Shown: positions 53,435-62,067 of the stretch, in pieces | Position numbering within the stretch: the stretch's first letter is position 1 | How the letters are laid out: the number at the start of each line of letters is the position of its first letter | Assembly: GCF_900182815.1 (NCBI RefSeq) | Contig: NZ_FXUA01000002.1 | Coordinates: 310,001 to 374,000 of the forward strand | Reading direction: 5' to 3' | Length of the DNA: 64,000 bases | Origin: Algoriphagus winogradskyi | Lineage (GTDB): Bacteria > Bacteroidota > Bacteroidia > Cytophagales > Cyclobacteriaceae | Notes under the pieces: generated by a model | The model's database searches: none | Seen by the model: the letters and a program-made list of their open reading frames with translations, nothing else | Told to the model about the DNA's origin: nothing | Translations under genes and position numbers: made by a program

Positions 53435-54811
53435 CTATTTTCCCCTCACTGCTTTCAGGATTAATTCATAGACATCAGTAGGCTGTATGGTGTCCGCCTT
53501 CACCAAGTTTTTATCCTGAGACACAAGGAGAGGCTTATCTAAGTCATCTTCGCTTAATCTCCCATGCGCACCTTTTACCAGAGTGGCATCCAATGGAATG
53601 ACGTCCATCAAGTAGCGGAAACCAAGCTTTTTCTTCAGGACTTTGGAACCTACTGTGAGCAAAGGTATCTTAATAGCTGGATCAAGTATTAACTCCACCG
53701 GATCATAGCCTGGCTTTTTGTGGATATCTACACATCGTGCATAATCTGGAGCTTTAGCATCGTCTAGCCAGAAGTAATAAGTAAACCATGACTCCTTATC
53801 TGCCATTACCACCAAATCTCCAGATCGCTCGTGGTCTATATGATGCTCCTTTTTCCCTTCTTTATCAAGGACCAGTTCTACTCCAGGAGTAGCCTCAAGA
53901 AGCTTTTTGACCTGAGGCAAAATGCTTAAGTCGTTTACATGAATATGGGCAACTTGATGATCTGCCACGGCAAAAGCTTTGGAAGTTCCGGCGTCTAAGG
54001 TTTCCAATCCCTGCTCATCTTTTACCTGAATCCAGCCTTGTTCTCTAAAAATCCTATTTAAATGAATTGGCTTACTCACAGTGGTAATCGCATATTCTGA
54101 CAGCAAAATCACCTGAGTCCCTTGCTTTTCGAAGTAGGTAATCAGATCCTCTGCAAGCTCATCTACTTCTTTCAAGTATTTTCCGATTTTGTCAAAATCT
54201 ATCCCGTACTTCTGAAGAGAGTAATCCAAATGCGGTATATAAATCAGATTTAAAGTCGGGTTGTGCCATTCATCTACCTTTTTGGAAGCCTCGGCTATCC
54301 ATTTACTTGAGGCAATGTTTGCATTTGGTCCCCAAAAAGAGAAAAGAGGAAATTGACCCAGTTCTTTTTGAAGTCGATCACGTAACCCCATAGGTTGGGA
54401 ATGACAATCGGGTTCTTTTCTGCCATCAGCAAGATAGAGTGGTCTTGGGGTGACTGCATAATCCACACTGGAGTACATGTTGTACCACCAAAACATATTG
54501 GCTACAGTAAATTCGGAGTTTTCTTCCTTGAGTGTTTCCCACACTTTCGGTGATTGTACCAGCTTATTAGATTGGCGCCAAAATTTGATTTCACATTCGT
54601 CTTGGAAGTACCAGCCATTTCCTACAATCCCGTTTTCAGTAGGCCATTTTCCAGTCAAATATACAGACTGAGCGGAGCAAGTAACTGCTGGTAATACAGG
54701 TTCTACGACTGCGCGTTTTCCTTTTTCTATCCATCTTTTCAAAAAAGGAGTATGCGCTCCAATCACTCGTGGAGAAAGTGCAACTATATCTAAGACAACT
54801 GTCTTTTTCAT
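53435..54811 (-). CDS. eboF: EboF-like alkaline phosphatase/phosphodiesterase family protein
   Basis: A 458-residue enzyme of the alkaline phosphatase superfamily (type I phosphodiesterase/nucleotide pyrophosphatase branch). It has the metal and nucleophile site PAVTCSAQSVYLTG with a threonine nucleophile near residue 44, HLDYSLQKYG in the middle, AVADHQVAHIH, and GDLVVMADK. No signal peptide is evident, so it may act in the cytoplasm. It is the last gene of the ebo cluster, one base after eboE. In cyanobacteria the cluster is linked to getting the scytonemin monomer to the periplasm; the actual substrate of EboF is unknown. Confidence 0.87.
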   Translation of the reverse strand: MKKTVVLDIVALSPRVIGAHTPFLKRWIEKGKRAVVEPVLPAVTCSAQSVYLTGKWPTENGIVGNGWYFQDECEIKFWRQSNKLVQSPKVWETLKEENSEFTVANMFWWYNMYSSVDYAVTPRPLYLADGRKEPDCHSQPMGLRDRLQKELGQFPLFSFWGPNANIASSKWIAEASKKVDEWHNPTLNLIYIPHLDYSLQKYGIDFDKIGKYLKEVDELAEDLITYFEKQGTQVILLSEYAITTVSKPIHLNRIFREQGWIQVKDEQGLETLDAGTSKAFAVADHQVAHIHVNDLSILPQVKKLLEATPGVELVLDKEGKKEHHIDHERSGDLVVMADKESWFTYYFWLDDAKAPDYARCVDIHKKPGYDPVELILDPAIKIPLLTVGSKVLKKKLGFRYLMDVIPLDATLVKGAHGRLSEDDLDKPLLVSQDKNLVKADTIQPTDVYELILKAVRGK

Positions 54812-54812
54812 T

Positions 54813-56024
54813 TTAATTCAATTTTTCGATTACCCATGCCAGCTCCCTAGAAATGGATTCGCCTAAGTTTAAGCGTGTATCTTCCGGTAATACTTCCCAA
54901 GTATAGGTTTCCACTTCAAGATGGTTAGCGATTGAAGGGTTTTTTAAAATTTCATTGAGTACAATTGAAATTTGATCCTGTGTGGATGCCAAAGCCCCGT
55001 AATTATCTAAAAAAACAGGCACATGAAAATGGATTCTCCATTCCTCTTCATCTGTAGTGTCCAAGACTTTGAGAGCCTCAGGCAAATCAGAATAAGAATT
55101 CAACGTACCATCTTTCCTTTTAGCAACAACTTGATGTAGGTAGGTCGATTCTTCGAAAGGTAGTAGGTTCACCTTGAGCAAATCTCTAGCTGCTGGCTCA
55201 TGAGGGATGAGCACTCGTAAAGCTGCAGAAATTTGGATCTTACCGATGTTGATTCCAGCCTTTTCAAATTTGGCAAAGGTATCGGCAGGCTTTTCATAAA
55301 CGATTGCAAAGTGGCAAACATCATAGCAAACTTGGATATGCTCTTTGATTCTATTTTCAGCCTCATCTTCAGAAATTCCTAATTTTTCAGCGAGCCAAGG
55401 TTTACCAATTGGCAGAAGCCAGTCCGAAAATAGCCAGATCATCTCGTCAGAATTTTCCAAAATCCCATCTGGTTCTGGCTCTATATCCAAATGCATAGAC
55501 TTGCCTGTTTGTTTTTTGATTTCAACAAGTTCCTCGACTACTTCCAACAAGTGTTGGGTGGCGGTTTTCATTCCAGCATTTAATGCTGATTCGGATTTGA
55601 ACCAATGTCTATAAGAAACTGGAGAAGTTGAGATTCCTCCATCAATGCTTTCTGGTAATAATTGCGCAAGAATTTTGAAAGATCTGACAGTGTAATCTCT
55701 TCGGTCAGTTGTAGTCCAATCAGGAAAATGAACCTGGTCTTTTACAGCTGTTCTATGGAAATCACCGTAAGGAAAGCCATTTAATGTAAAAACATATGCG
55801 CCCTCTGCTTCAAGCCAATTCTTAAATTCAGCCAGTTGTTCTGGTTTTTCTAGAATGAGACTTGCTTCATTAGAAAGCCTGAGGCCTATACCAAAGGGCT
55901 TATCTACACTTAATCGATTCTTTACTTCAGGAATATATTTTGTTAAGTTTTCAAATGTTGCTTCCCAGCTCTCTCCGGGGTGAATATTGCTGCAGTAACT
56001 GAGTTGAAATCCTTTGATTTCCAT
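54813..56024 (-). CDS. eboE: metabolite traffic protein EboE (xylose isomerase-like TIM barrel)
   Basis: A 403-residue TIM-barrel protein. The N-terminus GFQLSYCSNIHPGESWE, then GLRLSNEAS, FTLNGFPYGDFH and STSPVSYRHWF are typical of EboE; HLDIEPEPDG and CYDVCHFAI are metal-site-like strands, as in sugar isomerases and AP endonuclease-like enzymes. The C-terminal part has HFHVPVFLDNYG and VETYTWEVLP. The enzyme reaction is unknown. It lies 24 bases after eboD and one base before eboF, so it is part of a tightly spaced operon. Confidence 0.92.
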   Translation of the reverse strand: MEIKGFQLSYCSNIHPGESWEATFENLTKYIPEVKNRLSVDKPFGIGLRLSNEASLILEKPEQLAEFKNWLEAEGAYVFTLNGFPYGDFHRTAVKDQVHFPDWTTTDRRDYTVRSFKILAQLLPESIDGGISTSPVSYRHWFKSESALNAGMKTATQHLLEVVEELVEIKKQTGKSMHLDIEPEPDGILENSDEMIWLFSDWLLPIGKPWLAEKLGISEDEAENRIKEHIQVCYDVCHFAIVYEKPADTFAKFEKAGINIGKIQISAALRVLIPHEPAARDLLKVNLLPFEESTYLHQVVAKRKDGTLNSYSDLPEALKVLDTTDEEEWRIHFHVPVFLDNYGALASTQDQISIVLNEILKNPSIANHLEVETYTWEVLPEDTRLNLGESISRELAWVIEKLN

Positions 56025-56048
56025 GAATAAAGTTGATTTTGTTCTGAA

Positions 56049-57203
56049 TTAACTTGTGACCAAATTTTGTGTTTGGTTGTAACTTTTGAGCAGATCTATA
56101 GCCTGATGGATTAGCTGATGATCCATTTCATGCACTTCTTCTCCTTTGCCCAATGCCTTCAAAAGCATGATGGTTAGTTGACCTCCTAAGTGCTCTTGGA
56201 ATTCTTTCAAGCCTTTGATTAGGTTTTCTCCGCCTAGCTCAGGAGCAAAAAGGTCAAACCCTAAGGTTTTAAATACGGAGATTATTCTTACCAGATCGTC
56301 TTCTGTAATCCATCCTTTCAAAAATGAATATGTTGAATCCAAGGCAATACCGATTGCTACAGCTTCTCCATGACGAATTCGGAAGTCACTTAAATGCTCC
56401 AATTTATGAGCCGCCCAATGGCCAAAATCCAATGGCCTTGATGAGCCAAACTCAAAAGGATCTTTTCCGGATATATGATCCAAATGCATTTGCGCACAGC
56501 GGATAATCAGCTCCTGCATGGGAGCCATTTCTCTCCCGGCTAGAGCCGAGGAATTATCCTCAATCCAGGAAAAGAAAGTTAAATCCTTAATTAAGGCCAC
56601 TTTTATCGCTTCGGAAATCCCGGACCTCCAATCTCTATCATCTAGCGTTTTTAGGAAATTGAAATCGTTTAGAACTGCATATGGTGGAGTAAAAGTGCCT
56701 AGGTAATTCTTTTTCCCAAATAGGTTTACAGAGTTTTTCACCCCGACTGCTGAGTCATTTTGGGAAAGAACTGTAGTGGGAATACGAATTAGGCGAATCC
56801 CACGGTGAGATATAGCAGCTGCGAAACCCACCATATCTATCACAGCACCACCACCTATCACGGCGATGTATGAATGTCTGTCTATTCCATACAGATGGGT
56901 TGCTTTAACAATTTCATTATAAATGGCATCATCATTTTTAGATGCTTCTCCACCCACTACTACAATAGGGTCCGATGCTAGTGTAAATGATTCCGAATGT
57001 GCTTGTGAATAAGCTTTCAGTTGGCCTAACAGGTTTGGGTGAGCATTTTTAACCCCTTTGTCCACTACGAAAAGGACTTTGGACTTTCTTTCTTTAGAAA
57101 GTATATCGACAAATAACTTATTCTCAGGAGTGAAAATTTCTTCTGAAAAACAGACTTGATATTTGAAGGGTACAGAAAATGATTGTTCAATAATCGTATT
57201 CAT
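56049..57203 (-). CDS. eboD: EboD, 3-dehydroquinate synthase-like sugar phosphate cyclase
   Basis: A 384-residue member of the dehydroquinate synthase superfamily, which makes carbocycles from sugar phosphates using NAD and a divalent metal. It has the NAD-binding GGGAVIDMVGFAA, RIPTTVLSQNDSAVGVKNSVN, the metal ligands in SEAIKVALI (Glu), DFGHWAAHKLE (His) and RHGEAVAIGI (His). As it lies in the ebo cluster and lacks shikimate-pathway neighbours, a specialised role is more likely than a second AroB. Start ATG 57203, two codons after an in-frame TTG. Product unknown. Confidence 0.9.
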   Translation of the reverse strand: MNTIIEQSFSVPFKYQVCFSEEIFTPENKLFVDILSKERKSKVLFVVDKGVKNAHPNLLGQLKAYSQAHSESFTLASDPIVVVGGEASKNDDAIYNEIVKATHLYGIDRHSYIAVIGGGAVIDMVGFAAAISHRGIRLIRIPTTVLSQNDSAVGVKNSVNLFGKKNYLGTFTPPYAVLNDFNFLKTLDDRDWRSGISEAIKVALIKDLTFFSWIEDNSSALAGREMAPMQELIIRCAQMHLDHISGKDPFEFGSSRPLDFGHWAAHKLEHLSDFRIRHGEAVAIGIALDSTYSFLKGWITEDDLVRIISVFKTLGFDLFAPELGGENLIKGLKEFQEHLGGQLTIMLLKALGKGEEVHEMDHQLIHQAIDLLKSYNQTQNLVTS

Positions 57204-57272
57204 AATCAACAGGGTATGGGCTTAAGCTGCTAGCTGGAATAAATACAATTCCGAGCCCCTTTTAGTTCTTTG

Positions 57273-58184
57273 TTAGGTAACTGCGAATTTCTTGGCTAGC
57301 CAAAGAGAAATTGGCAACAACAATAACACAAATAATCCAATCTGCCATCCTGCAAAAGCCGAAGCTAATGAGGCATTGACAATTATTAGGGAAATAACGG
57401 CAGCTTTCACGGATTTGCCTATGAGTTTTGGGTTTTGGCTACGAATAGCTCTGATCAAAGGCGGGAAAATCATGTAGCATAGTAAGGCTATGAATGGAAG
57501 TACTTCCCAACTATTAGTATTATGTAGGAACGGAATTGAGCCTATTACTGCGATGACAATTACGTACATTAACAGCCCACCATACAACGCATTCCTGTTT
57601 TTTCCATGAACTTCACCACGGCTGATCATGGTGATCGCGGCTACAAATATTAGTGGGATCAGACCTAAAGGCCAAAAAGTAGATAGTAATTCTGGAGTTA
57701 CACTGACACCCAAAAGCAAATTACCAGAACGGCAAAGTCCCATATTTATTGGGCCTATCAGATTCTGGTGCTTTCCCCAGTAATCATACAATACTGCTAG
57801 AAGGGCAACCACCGAAGCTATTCCAGCGGAAATCAAATTTACTTGAGCTGCAGCTAGTACTCCAATGAGGAGAAGCGTGAAAGACATCCATGCGGCTCTA
57901 CTTTTAGATACTCTACCACTAGGAATGGGTCTTTCCGGCCTCTCAATTGCATCAAGTTCGGCATCGAATACATCATTGAAGGCAACACCTCCAGCATACA
58001 ATCCAATTGTACTCAATGAAAGCCAAGCTAGTTTGGTAAGTAGTATGTTTCCTCCTTGCCCACCTTCCAATAGATAAAACCAAGTGCCTGAGATAGCAAA
58101 ACCCGCCCAAATGTCAGCTATTGCTGTGACTACATTTGCTGGGCGGGTAAGTTGTAAATAGGCGAAAAGCCGAGTAGTTCGCAT
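57273..58184 (-). CDS. eboC: EboC, UbiA-like prenyltransferase
   Basis: A 303-residue inner-membrane enzyme with about 8-9 helices. It has the UbiA prenyl-diphosphate motif NDVFDAELDAIERPERPIPSG (N-D-x3-D-x3-D, about residues 69-90) and LYDYWGKHQNLIGP as the second, less canonical site, followed by NMGLCRSGNLLLG. It would attach an isoprenoid chain to an unknown acceptor. It starts three bases after the eboB stop. Neighbouring genes of the ebo type and, across the divergent region, a Pyr4-like cyclase support a prenylated product. Confidence 0.93.
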   Translation of the reverse strand: MRTTRLFAYLQLTRPANVVTAIADIWAGFAISGTWFYLLEGGQGGNILLTKLAWLSLSTIGLYAGGVAFNDVFDAELDAIERPERPIPSGRVSKSRAAWMSFTLLLIGVLAAAQVNLISAGIASVVALLAVLYDYWGKHQNLIGPINMGLCRSGNLLLGVSVTPELLSTFWPLGLIPLIFVAAITMISRGEVHGKNRNALYGGLLMYVIVIAVIGSIPFLHNTNSWEVLPFIALLCYMIFPPLIRAIRSQNPKLIGKSVKAAVISLIIVNASLASAFAGWQIGLFVLLLLPISLWLAKKFAVT

Positions 58185-58187
58185 TTA

Positions 58188-59093
58188 TTAATTTTCTACA
58201 ATATTTGATTTACCTTCCACTCGTGGAGTTTGTCCACCACGAAGAACAGAATTACCACTCATTTTTTTGGTTTGGTCCAGCGGTGCAGCATTCAACCAAT
58301 CCTGCTCATCCATTTGTCCACTTTGCCCAAAAGCAGTTAATGCATTTTGATAAGTTACCAATTTGATATGTTCTTCTGGGATTCCAGATTTACGCATGAG
58401 GTCAGCTGTTTTTGGCACAGCCAAAGGGTCTGAAATTCCCCAATCTGCAGCGGAATTGACGATTATTCTTTCTGGCCCGTATTGCTTCACGATTTCTACC
58501 ATGCGCTCAGAACCCATTTTGGTATGTGGATAAATGGTAAATCCAGCGTAATAGCCCCGATCCAACACTTCCTTTACGGTCTCTTCATTGTTATGATCTA
58601 CGATCACCATTTTCGGATCCAACCCATGCTCTTCGGATACATCCATACTGCGAATTGTACCTTTTCTTTTGTCTCTGTGAGGAGTGTGGATAAGCACAGG
58701 GAGATCCACTTCTTTTGCCAGTTCCAACTGAAGTCTATAAAACTTGTCCTCAGCTTCAGTCTGATCATCGTACCCTATTTCGCCTATTGCCACCACACCT
58801 TCTTTGCCCACATATAAAGGCAAAAGCTCCATTACTTGTTCAGCTAATGGTTCATTGTTCGCTTCCTTAGAGTTTAACCCCATCGTGCAGTAATGTACAA
58901 TGCCGAACTGACTGGCACGAAAACGCTCCCAACCTACGAGCGTGCTGAAGTAATCTTTGAAGCTTCCAACTTCTGTTCTTGGCTGTCCTAGCCAAAACGC
59001 TGGCTCAATGACGGCAACAATTCCAGCTTTTTGCATGGCTTCATAGTCGTCAGTAGTACGGGATACGACGTGGATATGTGGATCTATATACAT
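58188..59093 (-). CDS. eboB: EboB, TatD-like metal-dependent hydrolase
   Basis: A 301-residue amidohydrolase-superfamily protein. The metal-site strands are visible: DPHIHVVSR (residues 4-12), AIGEIGYDD, LIHTPHRDK, VDHNNEE and NSAADWG. The C-terminal 40 residues form a low-complexity extension with the GQSGQ and LRGGQTPRVEG segments. TatD-like proteins are hydrolases or deoxyribonucleases; in the ebo setting the substrate is unknown. It follows eboA by 38 bases and precedes eboC by three. Confidence 0.92.
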   Translation of the reverse strand: MYIDPHIHVVSRTTDDYEAMQKAGIVAVIEPAFWLGQPRTEVGSFKDYFSTLVGWERFRASQFGIVHYCTMGLNSKEANNEPLAEQVMELLPLYVGKEGVVAIGEIGYDDQTEAEDKFYRLQLELAKEVDLPVLIHTPHRDKRKGTIRSMDVSEEHGLDPKMVIVDHNNEETVKEVLDRGYYAGFTIYPHTKMGSERMVEIVKQYGPERIIVNSAADWGISDPLAVPKTADLMRKSGIPEEHIKLVTYQNALTAFGQSGQMDEQDWLNAAPLDQTKKMSGNSVLRGGQTPRVEGKSNIVEN

Positions 59094-59131
59094 GATTATT
59101 TATTTTAGAAAGGGTAATGTAAAATTAGGGA

Positions 59132-60013
59132 TTAAACGCGAGTTCGCTGAAACTCCGAGCCAATGCTTTCCCAAGCTATGGCATCCATATCAAGAGCGGC
59201 AACTTGGTCAGGGTAAGATTCGAGCAAAGACTTTGCCTCTGTAAACGCCGATTCCCTTAAGGTCAATAATGCTGCTTTTACTTGAAGATCATCTCCAGTT
59301 GCCAAAGTTTTTTTCAGATCCTCTAAATACATTTCATTGACAAAGGGAGCAACTAGTCTCCATATTTCTGGCATCACCTCTCTGCCTGCTGCCCAGCGCT
59401 CATGAGCAAAATCCCTTGCAATCGCTGCCAAAGCTAGGTTTCTTCTCCCCTCTAATCCTTGAATTCTATAAAGTGGGCGTTGCATAAATATTGCTTTAAG
59501 AACCATTTGATTCCAATTGGCTTCCGGGAAATACTTTGCTGGAAAAGGATTGTTTAAAGCAATCGCATCAAAAACAAGGGAAATATTAGTACGAAGGCCA
59601 TCAATGGCTCTAGGAATTAAATCCTCCTGAAAAGGCATAAGTGGTAAAGCCGCGAAAAGTGCTTGATGCTCATGCATGTCAGCCGTTTCAAAAAGCTGAT
59701 TCATTGCTGCAAACCAAGCTACTTTTTCCTGTGGATAACTTAACATCAATACAGTTCTGGCAGTTTGTAATTCATCCCAATGCTCAGGTTGAAACCCTGT
59801 GGCCAGTTCGTTTGCTTGAGCAAGTTTATCCTGTGAAAGCGTGAGTTTTTCCTTTTTGAAGAATCTGGATGCTTGGCTGAAGGCGAGAAAAAACTTCGAA
59901 GGAGTTCCTTCGGAGCTGATCTTTTCAACTTGTTTATTGAGCCAATCCAAGCCTTTATGATTAGCTGAGGTATCTAGCAGTTGGGTTAGATAGCTTATTA
60001 ATTGATTTTTCAT
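59132..60013 (-). CDS. eboA: EboA domain protein
   Basis: A 293-residue helical protein with the marks of EboA: QTARTVLMLSYP, ALFAALPLMPFQ, RAIDGLRTNISLVFDAIALNNPFPA, WNQMVLKAIFMQRPLYRI and DFAHERWAAGREVMPEIW. No catalytic motif, signal peptide or membrane helix. It is the first gene of the ebo operon. The frame extends 27 codons further upstream, but MKNQLISYL at 60013 fits the family start. Function unknown; it may be an adaptor or part of a biosynthetic complex. Confidence 0.92.
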   Translation of the reverse strand: MKNQLISYLTQLLDTSANHKGLDWLNKQVEKISSEGTPSKFFLAFSQASRFFKKEKLTLSQDKLAQANELATGFQPEHWDELQTARTVLMLSYPQEKVAWFAAMNQLFETADMHEHQALFAALPLMPFQEDLIPRAIDGLRTNISLVFDAIALNNPFPAKYFPEANWNQMVLKAIFMQRPLYRIQGLEGRRNLALAAIARDFAHERWAAGREVMPEIWRLVAPFVNEMYLEDLKKTLATGDDLQVKAALLTLRESAFTEAKSLLESYPDQVAALDMDAIAWESIGSEFQRTRV

Positions 60014-60306
60014 AATGAAGAGTTGCCGTTTAGGGCTTAGCGTCAACTTTGCTTTTATTTTATAAAATACGCTGAAATCTACCAGAATATCCACTTAGAT
60101 AATGCTCAGCGGTAGGAAAAAGTGCCCTACCTGACAAAAATCACTTTCTTACATAATCAACCCTCAGATATTTTCTTTTTCCTTAACTTGCCAGCCTTTT
60201 AGAAGGAGATTTGCCCGTCAAAAAGTAGCTTGGGGCACTATTTTGTGGGTATTCATCCTCAATTTCTACCTAGAATGAGTTTCATGTTCGTGATTAATAA
60301 TTCTTT

Positions 60307-60951
60307 ATGACAACTAGTACCATCCTGCTTTCTATCTGTGGAATAGGCTGGATTATTACATATATAGAGGCTTTAAGGGTAGGGTATAAGGACAAGTCCT
60401 ATGGTATTCCTTTTATAGCACTTGGTCTTAATTTTACTTGGGAGCTGTACTATACTGTTCCTGGCTTCTTTGAGTTTGGGACCCATGTGTCTAGCTTTTT
60501 CAATGCCTTCTGGTTACTTCTGGACTGTGGTATTCTGTACATGTATTTTAAGTATGGAATTAAGGAAGTATCTACCAAAAAGAGCACTTTTTATATTCAG
60601 GCAATAGTATACCTAATAGGCTGCCTAGTCTTACAGCATTTCGTTTTTCAATGGGTTGGAATAGTACTTGGAGCACTTTACATGGGTTTTCTTCAGTGTA
60701 TTTTGATGTCCTTCCTATTCATTAGAATGTATTACCGAAGACCTGGTTTGCAGGGGCAATCCCTAACCTTGGCGATTGCAAAATTTATTGGAACCCTGCC
60801 ATTAACGATATTATTTGGAATAATCGGTTCTAATAGAGGCGGAGGCGTACATGAACCAATTCTTTATATAGGTTCAGTCATTTTTGTTTTGGATGTGGCT
60901 TATATCTACCTAGTGGCGAAAAGGAGAAGCGGTAAGAAGGCAGCAAGGTGA
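60307..60951 (+). CDS. Pyr4-type transmembrane terpene cyclase-like protein
   Basis: A 214-residue membrane protein with seven hydrophobic helices (about 3-22, 33-52, 61-82, 94-112, 116-140, 155-176, 185-205). Glu46 in LGLNFTWELYY in the second helix and Asp196 in VLDVAYIY in the last helix occupy the places of the two acidic residues required for catalysis in fungal meroterpenoid cyclases such as Pyr4 and PaxB. Size and topology also agree. It would cyclise a prenyl or epoxyprenyl chain inside the membrane; this is inferred. The gene is divergent from eboA with a 293-base gap. Confidence 0.72.
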   Translation: MTTSTILLSICGIGWIITYIEALRVGYKDKSYGIPFIALGLNFTWELYYTVPGFFEFGTHVSSFFNAFWLLLDCGILYMYFKYGIKEVSTKKSTFYIQAIVYLIGCLVLQHFVFQWVGIVLGALYMGFLQCILMSFLFIRMYYRRPGLQGQSLTLAIAKFIGTLPLTILFGIIGSNRGGGVHEPILYIGSVIFVLDVAYIYLVAKRRSGKKAAR

Positions 60952-61032
60952 AACCCTAACCTTATGCATATGACTAAGAAATAGGGAAATATAATACTTT
61001 CCGAAATGTTCTCGTTTTACGAACTTTGGTTT

Positions 61033-61040
61033 TATTTTTG
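61033..61040 (+). promoter_or_regulatory. TAnnTTTG box of the higBA operon
   Basis: TATTTTTG lies 18 bases before the higB start. Just upstream is a short inverted repeat TCGT-TTT-ACGA (61012-61022), which could serve as an autoregulatory operator for HigA. Confidence 0.4.
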
Positions 61041-61058
61041 TTATTCTAACACTATTCA

Positions 61059-61355
61059 ATGGAGAGGATTTTTGCAAAACGAACCTTACGCGAATTTTGG
61101 GAAAAGCATGCTGACTCAGAGCAATACCTAAAGACATGGTATGAAACAGCAATGGGAAGTAGTTGGAAAACGCCCAACGATGTTAAGAAAAGTTATGCAA
61201 ATGCAAGTGTTCTTAAAAATGAAAGAATAGTCTTCAACATTAAAGGAAACTCATATCGCCTAATTGTAAAGTTCAACTTTGAAAAGCAATGGATTTTTAT
61301 TCGCTTCATAGGTACCCACGCAGAATATGACAAAATAAATGCTGATACAATCTAA
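61059..61355 (+). CDS. higB: HigB-type mRNA interferase toxin
   Basis: A 98-residue RelE/HigB-fold toxin that would cut ribosome-bound mRNA. Family marks are AKRTLREFWEKHADSE, WYETAMGSSWKTPNDVKKSY, the FNIKGNSYRLIVKFNFE strand pair, and the C-terminal FIGTHAEYDKI with the conserved G-T-H. It lies six bases before the antitoxin gene, in toxin-first order as usual for HigBA. The sequence is intact, so the pair may be active. Confidence 0.93.
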   Translation: MERIFAKRTLREFWEKHADSEQYLKTWYETAMGSSWKTPNDVKKSYANASVLKNERIVFNIKGNSYRLIVKFNFEKQWIFIRFIGTHAEYDKINADTI

Positions 61356-61361
61356 CTAGCC

Positions 61362-61730
61362 ATGACTCTAAAACTCATAAAATCCGAACATGAATATCAA
61401 ACCGCTCTAGCACGACTTGATCAACTTTTTGAAGCTAAAGAGGGGACAGCAGAAAGTAATGAAGCTGACGTATTAGCCCTACTTATTGATGAGTATGAAA
61501 AAACTAATTTCCCAATTGAAGCTCCAGATCCTATAGAGGCTATTAAAATACGAATGGAAGAAATGGACTTAAAGCAAAAAGACTTAGTTGGAATAATTGG
61601 AGGTAAAAGTCGAGTTTCTGAAGTGCTGAATCGTAAGAAAAAATTGACCGTGGAGATGGTCAGAAATCTTGCAGTCCATCTCAATCTCTCTACTCAACTT
61701 CTGATAAACGATTATAAATTAGTGAAATAA
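61362..61730 (+). CDS. higA: HigA-type antitoxin, helix-turn-helix
   Basis: A 122-residue antitoxin. The N-terminal half is acidic and helical (LIKSEHEYQTALARLDQLF) and binds the toxin in related systems; the C-terminal half is an HTH_XRE-type domain (about 60-120) with IRMEEMDLKQKDLVGIIG, SRVSEVLNRKKKLT and MVRNLAVHLNL. It probably neutralises HigB and represses the operon. Second gene of the pair, six bases after higB. Confidence 0.92.
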   Translation: MTLKLIKSEHEYQTALARLDQLFEAKEGTAESNEADVLALLIDEYEKTNFPIEAPDPIEAIKIRMEEMDLKQKDLVGIIGGKSRVSEVLNRKKKLTVEMVRNLAVHLNLSTQLLINDYKLVK

Positions 61731-61742
61731 CTTGTTCAAATC

Positions 61743-61973
61743 ATGACTCCTACAGTAAAACATATCTAAGAAATAACAGAACTACTTGACTGTGGCATGC
61801 TCTATTTTTACCCTATTTAAACTGGAGCAATAGAATGTGTAATAGTTAGTGAAAATGGAATTAAAGTAGAAGTTACAAAGAACTCTGTGCCCCAAGTCTG
61901 TGTCTTCACAAACCGGAATATGGAGCACTTAAGTCCCGTGAGGACACAGGCCACGAAAACAATTGGGTTTTAA
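61743..61973 (+). pseudogene. decayed UPF0158-like gene remnant
   Basis: Reading from ATG 61743, the frame is coding-like for 76 codons but is broken by TAA at 61767 and 61818. The first part, MTPTVKHI-stop-EITELLDCGML, then FYPI-stop-TGAIEC, resembles the start of UPF0158 proteins (pattern I.EIAe.LDCG...y.....TGe). The rest of that family (about 140 residues) is not recognisable. A dead fragment beside a toxin-antitoxin pair suggests an old insertion/deletion site. Confidence 0.45.
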
Positions 61974-62067
61974 TAAAAGCCAATCAAACCATGTACAATT
62001 GAGTATTGACGAAATTAGTAGAGTGGTTTGGTAGGGGTAAGTATGACTGTTGATAAGAAGCATAAAA

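Noticed and set aside
56049..57203. Annotation as the shikimate-pathway enzyme AroB
   Set aside because: The gene sits inside a complete ebo cluster without shikimate neighbours, so the EboD assignment is better, though the fold is the same.
60014..60094. Longer N-terminus for EboA
   Set aside because: The extra 27 codons do not match the family, and an ATG stands where the EboA domain begins.
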